From: Nocardioides pantholopis
GTDB taxonomy: Bacteria > Actinomycetota > Actinomycetes > Propionibacteriales > Nocardioidaceae
Assembly: GCF_003710085.1 (NCBI RefSeq)
Contig: NZ_CP033324.1
Span: 682,001-746,000, forward strand
DNA length: 64,000 nt
Direction of reading: 5' to 3'
The first letter of the stretch is position 1. Each line of letters begins with the position of its first letter. Under the pieces are notes generated by a model. That model did not search any database. It was not told where the DNA came from and saw nothing but the letters and a program-made list of their open reading frames with translations. The translations under genes and the position numbers were made by a program. Shown piece after piece: positions 52,345 through 59,981 of the stretch.

Positions 52345-52578
52345 TCCGACAGTCCGTGGGCGGTCCCCCGACCGCCCGGCTTCCAGGAAGCCATGGACTC
52401 TCGTGCCCCATGAAACTGTCGAGCGGCGCGGAATTCCCCCCGGAATCTCACGTCACCCTGCAGGTCCTGATGTGTCCAGGCTGCTGACAAGGAAGAGCGT
52501 AGGGATCGAGCCCGCTCCGAGCGGTAACAGCCGATCCACAGAAGATCCAGTGTTGAGTAACAACGCCCGGTCGAGGGC
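52345..52578. other. structured, lower-GC non-coding spacer
   Basis: No supported gene. Consecutive inverted repeats are visible: GGGCGGTC/GACCGCCC (52358-52377), GGCTTCC-A-GGAAGCC (52378-52392), an ATTCC/GGAAT pair around 52430-52445 and CCGCT/AGCGG around 52515-52527. The composition is less GC-rich than the surrounding genes. It may hold terminators for both convergent units or a small RNA. Confidence 0.5.
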
Positions 52579-53115
52579 TCAGACTCCGAAGGCTCCCTCG
52601 CCGCCGCCGGCCTGCTCGTCGAAGGTCTCGTGCTCGAGCAGGTGCAGGACCGGGACGCCGAGGCGGCGACGCGCCTGCGAGGTCCAGTCGAGGTGGAAGA
52701 ACTCGGCGACGACGTGCGGGCGGGTGAGGATGATGACCTCCCGGCCGTCGACCTGCGTGATCGTGGCGGCGAGCGCGTCGATCGGGGCGTCGGTGACGAG
52801 CCGGCCCTCCGCGCTCATGCCCGCGGTCCGCAGGGCGGCCAGGGTCGCCTCGAGGTCGGCCACCGACCGGTCCCGGCAGTCCTGGCGTACGGCGTCGAGG
52901 TCGACGTCGGTGAGGGTCATGGCGGGGGAGGCCAGCATCTCGCCGCCGGTCAGCGACCCCATCGCCGCCTCGATGCGGGCCGCGGCGTCCTCCATCGGCA
53001 GCAGCACGTGGTAGCGGACCGGCTCCTCGAGCCCCTCGTGGAGCGAGCGCACCTGGCGGGCGTCAGCGGTCGTCAGGGCCTGCTCGATGAGCAGCACGAC
53101 GTCGTAGTCGGACAT
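52579..53115 (-). CDS. hypothetical protein, universal-stress-like alpha/beta fold
   Basis: A 178-residue soluble protein. The N-terminal strand MSDYDVVLLIEQ and the C-terminal strand/helix pattern (REVIILTRPHVVAEFFHLDWTSQARRRLGVPVLHLLEHE) suggest a universal stress protein-like or nucleotide-binding alpha/beta domain, without a clear ATP motif. A TAGCAT -10 box (complement of 53122-53127) ends 6 bases before the ATG and lies inside the 3' end of ligC. It is transcribed in the same direction as ligC. Confidence 0.65.
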   Translation of the reverse strand: MSDYDVVLLIEQALTTADARQVRSLHEGLEEPVRYHVLLPMEDAAARIEAAMGSLTGGEMLASPAMTLTDVDLDAVRQDCRDRSVADLEATLAALRTAGMSAEGRLVTDAPIDALAATITQVDGREVIILTRPHVVAEFFHLDWTSQARRRLGVPVLHLLEHETFDEQAGGGEGAFGV

Positions 53116-53119
53116 GGGC

Positions 53120-54238
53120 TCATGCTAGTCCGATTCCGCCGCGGCGGACCCCGTCCAGGACCTCGGCCAGGTCGTAGCCGACCGGCTCCTCGAGCTGGTC
53201 GTAGGTGCACGACGCCGGGTCCCGGTCGGGCCGCCAGCGCTTGAAGTGGGCGGTGTGCCGGAACCGCCGTCCCTCCATGTGGTCGTACTTGACCTCCAGC
53301 ACCCGCTCGGGGCGCAGCGGGGTGAACGAGAGGTCCTTGCCGGCGCTCCAGCGGCTCTGGGTCCCGGGCACCCGGTCGGGGTTCGCGATCGCCCAGTCGC
53401 TCCACTCGCCCCACGGGTGCCCCTCGACCGGGCACACGAGCGGCTGGAGCTCCTCGAGCAGCTCGGCGCGGCGCTTCTCGGTGAAGCTGGCGCTGACGCC
53501 GACGTGCTGCAACCGCCCGTCGTCGTACAGCCCGAGCAGCAGGCTGCCGAGCAGCGGGCGCTCGGGGGTGCTGGTCTTGTGCTCCCGGTAGCCGGCCACG
53601 ACCACGTCGGCGGTGCGCTCGTGCTTGATCTTCAGCATCGTGCGCCCGTTCGGCGAGTACGGCGCGTCCTGGGGCTTGGCGACCACCCCGTCGAGCCCGG
53701 CGCCCTCGAACGCCCCGAACCACCGCTCGGCCTCGACGGGGTCGGTGGTGGTGCGGGTGAGGTGGCAGGGGCCGCCGCCCCCGACCAGGTGCGCCAGTGC
53801 CTCCTCCAGCCCGGCCCGGCGCTCGCGGAACGGCCGGTCCAGCCAGGAGTCCGCGCCGAGGGCGAGCAGGTCGAAGGCGACGAAGCCGGCCGGGGTCTGC
53901 TCGCTGAGCAGCTGCACCCGGGAGGCCGCGGGGTGGATCCGCTCCTGGAGCACCTCGAACTCCAGCCGGTCGCCGACGGCCACGAAGATCTCCCCGTCCA
54001 GGACGCAGCGCTCGGGCAGCTGCTCGCGGGCGGCGGCCACGATCTCGGGGAAGTAGCGGGTCAGCGGCTTGGTGTTGCGCGAGGTCAGCTCGACCTCGTC
54101 GCCGTCCTTGAACACCAGGCAGCGGAAGCCGTCCCACTTGGGCTCGAAGACCAGGCCGCCGTGGGCGGCCGGATCCGGGATCCCGGAGACGGACTTGGCG
54201 AGCATCGGCTGGAGCGGCGGCAGCACGGGCAGGTCCAC
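53120..54238 (-). CDS. ligC: ATP-dependent DNA ligase, LigC type
   Basis: A 372-residue ATP-dependent DNA ligase. K34 in FEPKWDGFRC is the adenylation lysine; CVLDGEIFV and LDGVVAKPQDAPY are motifs III-IV, and TMLKIKHERTADVVVAGYR motif V leads into the OB domain. It lacks polymerase and phosphoesterase domains, so it is LigC rather than LigD. In mycobacteria LigC works in a back-up end-joining or base-excision route with standalone polymerases like the one encoded nearby. A TACCCT box (complement of 54246-54251) lies 7 bases before the GTG start. Confidence 0.95.
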   Translation of the reverse strand: MDLPVLPPLQPMLAKSVSGIPDPAAHGGLVFEPKWDGFRCLVFKDGDEVELTSRNTKPLTRYFPEIVAAAREQLPERCVLDGEIFVAVGDRLEFEVLQERIHPAASRVQLLSEQTPAGFVAFDLLALGADSWLDRPFRERRAGLEEALAHLVGGGGPCHLTRTTTDPVEAERWFGAFEGAGLDGVVAKPQDAPYSPNGRTMLKIKHERTADVVVAGYREHKTSTPERPLLGSLLLGLYDDGRLQHVGVSASFTEKRRAELLEELQPLVCPVEGHPWGEWSDWAIANPDRVPGTQSRWSAGKDLSFTPLRPERVLEVKYDHMEGRRFRHTAHFKRWRPDRDPASCTYDQLEEPVGYDLAEVLDGVRRGGIGLA

Positions 54239-54294
54239 CCGACCGAGGGTAGACCGCGGCGACCTGCCGGGGTGGCCCTAAAGTGAGGCTCCTA

Positions 54295-54373
54295 TCCCCG
54301 GTTGGTCTGCCGGCAGGGCCCGCCTGACTTTGAATCAGGACTAGCGACGTAGGTTCGACTCCTACCCGGGGAG
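54295..54373 (+). tRNA. tRNA-Gln (anticodon TTG)
   Basis: Acceptor arms TCCCCGG (54295-54301) and CCGGGGA (54366-54372) pair over 7 bp, with G54373 as the discriminator. The anticodon stem CCTGA/TCAGG flanks the loop CTTTGAA, giving anticodon TTG (Gln, CAA). The T arm is GTAGG-TTCGACT-CCTAC. CCA is not encoded. The RNA is 79 bases, a few longer than usual, because of a 9-base variable region and an extra base before the anticodon stem. The start codon of glmU begins 2 bases after the discriminator. Confidence 0.9.
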
Positions 54374-54374
54374 C

Positions 54375-55820
54375 ATGGCAAACGAGCTGACCGTCGTCGT
54401 CCTTGCCGCTGGCGGCGGCACCCGCATGAAGTCCAAGACCATGAAGGTCCTGCACTCGATCGGTGGCCGCACCATGGTCGGGCACGTCCTGGCCGCGGTG
54501 CAGGCGCTGGAGCCGGAGCGGATCGTCGCGGTCGTCGGCCACCAGCGCGAGCAGGTCGGCCCGCACATCCACGAGCTGGTCCCCGATGCCGTCCTGGCCG
54601 TCCAGGAGGAGCTGCTCGGCACCGGCGACGCCGTCCGGGTCGCGATCGCGGCCGTGGGCGAGCCGACCGGCACCGTGCTGGTCGCGGCCGGCGACACCCC
54701 GCTGCTGGAGGGCGAGAGCCTGCGCGCGTTCGCCGCCGACCACCTGGCCGCCGGGCGCGCGGTCAGCATCCTCAGCGGCGTCGTCCCCGACCCCACCGGC
54801 TACGGCCGGGTGGTGCGGGGCCCGGACGGCGACGTCGAGGCGATCGTCGAGGAGAAGGACGCCACCGACGAGCAGCGGGCCATCGACGAGATCAACTCGG
54901 GGATCCTGGCCTTCGACGCGGCGTTCCTGCGCGAGGCCCTGCCGAGGCTCACCAACGACAACGCCAAGGGCGAGTACTACCTGACCGACCTGGTCGGGCT
55001 CGCTCGGGACGCGGGGCTGAGCGTCGGCGCGTTCGCGATCGACGACGTCGCCCAGACCGAGGGCGCCAACGACCGGGCCCAGCTCGCCGAGCTCGGTCGG
55101 GAGCTGAACCGCCGGATCGTCACCCGCTGGATGCGGGCGGGCGTCTCGGTGATGGACCCCGCCACCACCTGGATCGACGCTGACGTCGTCCTGGCCGAGG
55201 ACGTCACGATCCTGCCGGGCACCCAGCTGCTGGGCGCCACCGTGATCGCCGAGGACGCCGTCGTCGGGCCGGACACCACCCTGAAGGACTGCGAGGTCGG
55301 CACCGGCGCGCGGGTCGTGCGCACCCACGGCGAGCTGGCAGTGGTGGGCGCCGGGGCGAACGTCGGGCCCTGGTCCTACCTGCGGCCCGGCACCGAGCTC
55401 GGCGCCGACGGCAAGATCGGGGCGTTCGTCGAGACCAAGAACGCCAGCATCGGCCCGGGTGCCAAGGTGCCGCACCTCTCCTACGTCGGGGACGCCGAGA
55501 TCGGGGAGGGCACCAACATCGGCGCCGGCACGATCGTGGCCAACTACGACGGCGTGGCCAAGCACCGGACCACGGTCGGGCGGCACGCCCGCACCGGCTC
55601 GAACAACACGTTCGTCGCCCCGGTCACCATCGGCGACGGCGCCGCGACCGGCGCCGGCACGGTCGTGCGCCACGACGTCCCGGCGGGCGCGCTCACGGTC
55701 AGCTCGGGTCCGCAGCGCGACCTCGAGGGCTGGGTGCTGCGCCGACGTGCCGGCACGACCCAGGCTGCGGCGGCCGAGTCGGCCGGCGCGGAGGACCCGC
55801 AGCGACCCGCGGAAGCATGA
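54375..55820 (+). CDS. glmU: bifunctional GlmU: GlcNAc-1-P uridyltransferase / GlcN-1-P acetyltransferase
   Basis: A 481-residue enzyme making UDP-GlcNAc for peptidoglycan and mycothiol. The N-terminal domain starts ANELTVVVLAAGGGTRMKS (nucleotide motif 10-18); the C-terminal left-handed beta-helix hexapeptides (GAGANVGPWSYLRPGTELGADGKIGAFVETKNA) include the acetyltransferase site. A stop codon in frame lies within the tRNA at 54342 and no start occurs before 54375, so the CDS must begin right behind tRNA-Gln. There is no room for a ribosome site; processing of the tRNA 3' end would leave a leaderless glmU mRNA. Confidence 0.97.
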   Translation: MANELTVVVLAAGGGTRMKSKTMKVLHSIGGRTMVGHVLAAVQALEPERIVAVVGHQREQVGPHIHELVPDAVLAVQEELLGTGDAVRVAIAAVGEPTGTVLVAAGDTPLLEGESLRAFAADHLAAGRAVSILSGVVPDPTGYGRVVRGPDGDVEAIVEEKDATDEQRAIDEINSGILAFDAAFLREALPRLTNDNAKGEYYLTDLVGLARDAGLSVGAFAIDDVAQTEGANDRAQLAELGRELNRRIVTRWMRAGVSVMDPATTWIDADVVLAEDVTILPGTQLLGATVIAEDAVVGPDTTLKDCEVGTGARVVRTHGELAVVGAGANVGPWSYLRPGTELGADGKIGAFVETKNASIGPGAKVPHLSYVGDAEIGEGTNIGAGTIVANYDGVAKHRTTVGRHARTGSNNTFVAPVTIGDGAATGAGTVVRHDVPAGALTVSSGPQRDLEGWVLRRRAGTTQAAAAESAGAEDPQRPAEA

Positions 55821-55920
55821 GGAGTCTCACAACAACGACCCCTGGGTTGGGAGCAGCCCCACCGGGGGAGCAGAATTGTTCGAGTTGACCCCCCAGCCGG
55901 CCCGATCGAGGGAGCACCGC

Positions 55921-56901
55921 GTGAGCGGCATGAAGAAGACCACCGAGAAGAACATGATGGTCTTCAGCGGCCGGGCCCACCCGGCGCTGTCCGAGGAGGT
56001 CGCCGGGATCCTCGGCACGGAGCTCGTGCCGACCTCGGCGTACTCGTTCGCGAACTCCGAGATCTACGTGCGCTACGAGGAGTCCGTCCGCGGCTGCGAC
56101 GCGTTCGTGATCCAGAGCCACACCGCTCCGATCAACGAGTGGATCATGGAGCACCTGATCATGGTCGACGCCCTGAAGCGGGCGAGCGCCAAGCGGATCA
56201 CCGTGGTCATGCCCTTCTACGGCTACGCCCGCCAGGACAAGAAGCACCGCGGCCGGGAGCCGATCTCCGCGCGGCTGATGGCTGACCTGTTCAAGACCGC
56301 CGGCGCCGACCGGCTGATCGCCGTCGACCTGCACGCCGACCAGATCCAGGGCTACTTCGACGGCCCCGTCGACCACCTGATGGCGCTGCCGATCCTGACC
56401 ACGTACGTCAAGGAGAAGTATGGCCACGAGCAGCTGTGCGTGGTCTCGCCGGACGCCGGGCGGATCAAGGTCGCCGAGCGCTGGTCGGCCAAGCTCGGCG
56501 GGGTGCCGCTGGCGTTCATCCACAAGAGCCGGCGCACGGACCGCCCCAACGAGACCGTCGCGAACCGCGTGGTCGGCGAGGTCGCCGGGCGGATGTGCGT
56601 GCTGACCGACGACATGATCGACACCGGCGGGACCATCGTGAACGCCGCCGAGGCCCTGATGAACGAGGGCGCCGCCGGCGTGATCATCGCCGCGACGCAC
56701 GCGATCCTCTCCGACCCCGCCGTCGACCGCCTGAAGAACTGCTCGGCGGTCGAGGTCATCGTGACCAACACGCTGCCGATCCCGACCGAGCGCGAGTTCG
56801 ACAAGCTGACAGTGCTCTCGATCGGCCCGCTGGTCGCCCGCGCCATCCGCGAGGTCTTCGAGGACGGCTCGGTCACCTCGATGTTCGACGGCCAGGCCTG
56901 A
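55921..56901 (+). CDS. prsA: ribose-phosphate pyrophosphokinase (PRPP synthetase)
   Basis: A 326-residue class I PRPP synthetase. The motif YARQDKKHRGREPISARLMADL binds ATP, the metal-binding DLHADQIQGYFDGPVDH is conserved, and the PRPP loop CVLTDDMIDTGGTI (about 224-237) is intact. It supplies PRPP for nucleotide and histidine synthesis. GAGGGAG lies 6 bases before the GTG start; an ATG three codons later is an alternative. The order glmU-prsA is the usual actinobacterial one, but rplY and pth do not follow. Here a strong hairpin and an unrelated gene cluster do. Confidence 0.96.
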   Translation: MSGMKKTTEKNMMVFSGRAHPALSEEVAGILGTELVPTSAYSFANSEIYVRYEESVRGCDAFVIQSHTAPINEWIMEHLIMVDALKRASAKRITVVMPFYGYARQDKKHRGREPISARLMADLFKTAGADRLIAVDLHADQIQGYFDGPVDHLMALPILTTYVKEKYGHEQLCVVSPDAGRIKVAERWSAKLGGVPLAFIHKSRRTDRPNETVANRVVGEVAGRMCVLTDDMIDTGGTIVNAAEALMNEGAAGVIIAATHAILSDPAVDRLKNCSAVEVIVTNTLPIPTEREFDKLTVLSIGPLVARAIREVFEDGSVTSMFDGQA

Positions 56902-56923
56902 GGGACCCCTCCGGTCCAGGAGC

Positions 56924-56947
56924 CGCCCTCGGCGGCGGCCGAGGGCG
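56924..56947. terminator. prsA terminator hairpin
   Basis: A perfect 10-bp stem CGCCCTCGGC/GCCGAGGGCG with loop GGCG, 22 bases after the prsA stop; no T-run. Confidence 0.8.
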
Positions 56948-57171
56948 ACCAAACCCGGCAACTGCGAGAAATCCCGCCGCCGCGGCCCTAGGGTGCGGTG
57001 CGGTGGTCTATGCCACGTGGGTCGGAAGGCCGTGCGTGGGGTAGGACCACCGGCACCCGCCCGTGGTCCAACTCACGCCGCGGTGGGGATGTGTCCTAAT
57101 CTACGTGCGCCGGCTGTGCGCGGGGTGCGGCCAGGGAGCGCCGAGGGGCGCCCACGAGCTCGAGGATGTTC
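56948..57171. other. spacer and probable promoter region of the right-hand cluster
   Basis: This stretch contains no supported gene. A TAATCT -10-like box lies at 57097-57102, some 70 bases before the next start, with no clear -35. It separates the core glmU-prsA unit from the following four-gene cluster. Confidence 0.4.
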
Positions 57172-59976
57172 ATGGCAACGGGGACGAACACGACGGGGAC
57201 GCGCGCGGGCTCGGCGACCCAGCGCCGCACATGGCTGGCCAGGGGAGCGGTGATCCCGCTGATCGCGGTGGTCGTCGGCGTGGGCGTGCGTGCCGACGCC
57301 GCCCCCGAGCAGGTCCTGCAGTCCGTGGCGGTCGACCTCCGCAGCGACGGCACCATCACCGCGATCACCAGCGACTCGGTCCGCAAGGCCTCCGGGGCCG
57401 AGACCAGCACCGACGAGGACTCCTTCGACCCGAGCAAGGTGGCCGGCGACCTGCCGGTCCGGGTCCTCACGTCCTACCGCCTCGGTGACCGGGTCGGCAC
57501 CGACCTGGAGGAGATCGAGGGCGAGAGCGGCCGGGTCATCGTCGACGTCACCGTGCAGAACACCACGGTGCGCCCCGAGCTGCTCAGCTACGACTCCGCC
57601 GGCGTCCGCAAGCAGCAGTACGCCCTGGTCGGGACTCCGCTCACCGTCATCGCCTCCGCCGGTCTCGGCAAGGACGACCTCGGCCAGGTGGTCACCGCCG
57701 ACGAGGCCGGCGCCCTGACCAACGGCGTGCTGAGCCGCGCCAGCGACGGGGGCACGCAGGTGCAGTGGGCCGCGATGCTCGCGCCGCCGCGGCTGGCCCC
57801 CAGCGCGACGTTCCGGCTGGTCCAGGACACCGAGGACTTCCAGGTCCCCGACCTCGACGTCTCCGTGCAGCCGGGCCTGGTCACCGACAGCTCGGTGCAG
57901 AACCTGCTGCGCTCGGCCTTCGCCGAGGACGCCGGCAGCACGCTGCGGATGGAGGCCGAGACCATCGGCCTGATCGGCGAGGTGAACACCACGCTCACCG
58001 GAGCGGCCGGCGTCCTCGCCGACATCCAGGAGAGCCTCGCCGCGACCGCCGGCGACCTCGGCCGGCGCGCGATCACCGACCTCGAGAGCAGCACCAGTGC
58101 GCTCTCGGGGTCGCTGAGCGGCGTCGCCAGCGACATCAGCAGCCTGCAGACCGAGATCTCCGGCACCCTCGACGGCACCAGCAGCAAGCTGCTGGGCCAG
58201 CTCGACGGGACTCTGGTCCGGGTCCAGTCGCTGCTGGGCGACCCCACGAGGGCCAAGGCGCCTGGCAAGGTCACGCAGCGCGGCTGCGACGTCCAGCTGC
58301 CCGGCTACGAGGCCGGCACCCAGCTCAGCGTGTTCCAGCACATCCTGCAGGTCCAGGCCCGGCTGGAGGCACTCAAGTCCGCGTCCGCGCAGTGCGGCCA
58401 GGTCATCGAGACCAGCCTGGTGGAGGACCTCGGCGTCGCGGACGACCGCGCCGCCTGCACCGCCGAGAGCACCTCGGCCATCTGCGTGCTCGACGCTGCC
58501 CGCAACGGCATCGGCGACGAGGCCGCCACGCTGGCCGCCATCAAGGCCCAGCTCGCCAACTACGACGAGCTGCTCCGGGACCTGCCGCTCAGCGCCCTGC
58601 AGATGGCGGCCGACATGCGGGCCCTGCAGATCCGCACCAACAACCTCGCCCCCGCCCGGGCCAACGACACCGACCCGGCCACGACGCTCCTCGACGACGA
58701 GATCGCGCTGCTCGGCGAGCTGTCCGTGGCAGTGACCACCGTCCGCGACGCCCTGAACGCTCCCGGGCTGCGACAGCTGCTCGCCGATCTCCCCGGACTC
58801 AGCGACCAGGCCGCGACCCAGGCGAGCGCCATCGGTGCGCTGGTCGACACCGATCCGCTCGCCGAGGGCGACGTGCGCCGGCTGGGCCGGCTGGCCGAGA
58901 CGGCGTGCCCGCTCCCGGCCGCCTTCGACGACCCCGCCGACGACAACCTGACCCCGGCCCAGCAGCTGTACGTCGACGCGGTCCGCACCGCGTGCGGGTC
59001 GGACCTCGATGGCGAGGCCACCGTGACGGCGCTGACCGAGGCCCAGACCGTGCTCACCCGACTGGCCACCCGCCTCGACGTCGGGGTGGACGTCGAGGCG
59101 CTGTACACCGGCCTCGACACGATCGCGGACCGGCTCGACGAGATCGACGACGAGCTCGCCGCCGACCCCACCGCCGGGGTGAAGGCGGACCTCATCGAGG
59201 TCGCCGAACGGGCCCGGGCGATCCTGAATCCCAACGGGCTGAACTGCGGGAACGACCAGAACCCGGCTCCGCAGCAGCCCATGAACCGGGTGCTGTGCGC
59301 GGCGGGCCTCGTGGTGCTCGACCCGGACCGGCCGAGCGACCTGGAGACCCAGATCGACGAGCTCGGCGCCTCCCTGGTCGAGACCCAGGAGGACCTGGAG
59401 AAGACCGTCGGCAACGTCGACCGGGCCCGCACCGACGCCGTCGGCGACGTCCAGCGCCTGACCGAGGCCCTCGGGACCCGGATGAGCGACGCCGGCACCG
59501 ACCTGCTCGTCGAGGGCGAGCGGAGCATCTCCTCGAGCAACAAGCAGCTCGACCTGCAGGTCGACGTGTTCGGCACCCGGCTCGACGGCAGCGTCAGCAA
59601 GGTCGTCGGCAACATCTCCCGCACTGTGAGCTCGGCCAACCGCAGCCTGGGGGACACCGACAAGCAGCTCTCCCGCGACCTCGAGGCGGTCCTGGTCGAC
59701 CTCGGTGACCCCGAGAGCGGCAGCGGTGGCCTGCTCGGCGCCCTGCGCACCAACGCGGGCCAGACGGCGCTCTCGACCCGCCAGGTGACAGCGGCGAACA
59801 CCCGCGCGTCGTCGTTCGGCAACGTCCGCGCCGAGGCGCTCGACGACATCTACCTGCAGCAGGAGCAGCTGACCCGCTCGCTGGAGATGCAGCAGGAGTT
59901 CCCGGCGTTCGGGCTCGAGGTCCCCGGCGGCAGCAGTGTGCTGACCGTCTTCACGTTCCACCTCGAGGGGAAGTGA
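57172..59976 (+). CDS. large secreted or membrane-anchored coiled-coil protein, uncharacterised
   Basis: A 934-residue protein, first of the right-hand cluster. One hydrophobic N-terminal segment (about 22-41, ARGAVIPLIAVVVGVGVRADA) is a signal peptide or anchor. Next come an all-beta-looking domain (about 45-260), then long helical stretches with a tape-measure look (LTGAAGVLADIQESLAATAGDLG; LETQIDELGASLVETQEDLEKTVGNVDRA) and a few Cys pairs. It ends SVLTVFTFHLEGK without C-terminal membrane helices. This is partly reminiscent of the EsaA/YhgE type of long extracellular secretion protein, but lacks its C-terminal membrane domain, so no family is claimed. The ATG at 57172 follows GAGG; an ATG two codons earlier is also possible. 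Confidence 0.75.
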   Translation: MATGTNTTGTRAGSATQRRTWLARGAVIPLIAVVVGVGVRADAAPEQVLQSVAVDLRSDGTITAITSDSVRKASGAETSTDEDSFDPSKVAGDLPVRVLTSYRLGDRVGTDLEEIEGESGRVIVDVTVQNTTVRPELLSYDSAGVRKQQYALVGTPLTVIASAGLGKDDLGQVVTADEAGALTNGVLSRASDGGTQVQWAAMLAPPRLAPSATFRLVQDTEDFQVPDLDVSVQPGLVTDSSVQNLLRSAFAEDAGSTLRMEAETIGLIGEVNTTLTGAAGVLADIQESLAATAGDLGRRAITDLESSTSALSGSLSGVASDISSLQTEISGTLDGTSSKLLGQLDGTLVRVQSLLGDPTRAKAPGKVTQRGCDVQLPGYEAGTQLSVFQHILQVQARLEALKSASAQCGQVIETSLVEDLGVADDRAACTAESTSAICVLDAARNGIGDEAATLAAIKAQLANYDELLRDLPLSALQMAADMRALQIRTNNLAPARANDTDPATTLLDDEIALLGELSVAVTTVRDALNAPGLRQLLADLPGLSDQAATQASAIGALVDTDPLAEGDVRRLGRLAETACPLPAAFDDPADDNLTPAQQLYVDAVRTACGSDLDGEATVTALTEAQTVLTRLATRLDVGVDVEALYTGLDTIADRLDEIDDELAADPTAGVKADLIEVAERARAILNPNGLNCGNDQNPAPQQPMNRVLCAAGLVVLDPDRPSDLETQIDELGASLVETQEDLEKTVGNVDRARTDAVGDVQRLTEALGTRMSDAGTDLLVEGERSISSSNKQLDLQVDVFGTRLDGSVSKVVGNISRTVSSANRSLGDTDKQLSRDLEAVLVDLGDPESGSGGLLGALRTNAGQTALSTRQVTAANTRASSFGNVRAEALDDIYLQQEQLTRSLEMQQEFPAFGLEVPGGSSVLTVFTFHLEGK

Positions 59977-59981
59977 CGATC

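Noticed and set aside
52241-53014. A 257-codon frame starting in the 12-bp repeat with Met-Gln-Pro-Glu repeats
   Set aside because: It runs antisense through the 178-residue gene, has no ribosome site, and contains the terminator hairpin; the repeat makes it look coding by chance.
57073-59961. A 962-codon minus-strand frame opposite the large cluster protein
   Set aside because: The plus-strand frame has a signal/anchor segment, sensible helices, coupling to the next gene and a normal amino-acid mix; the minus frame does not.
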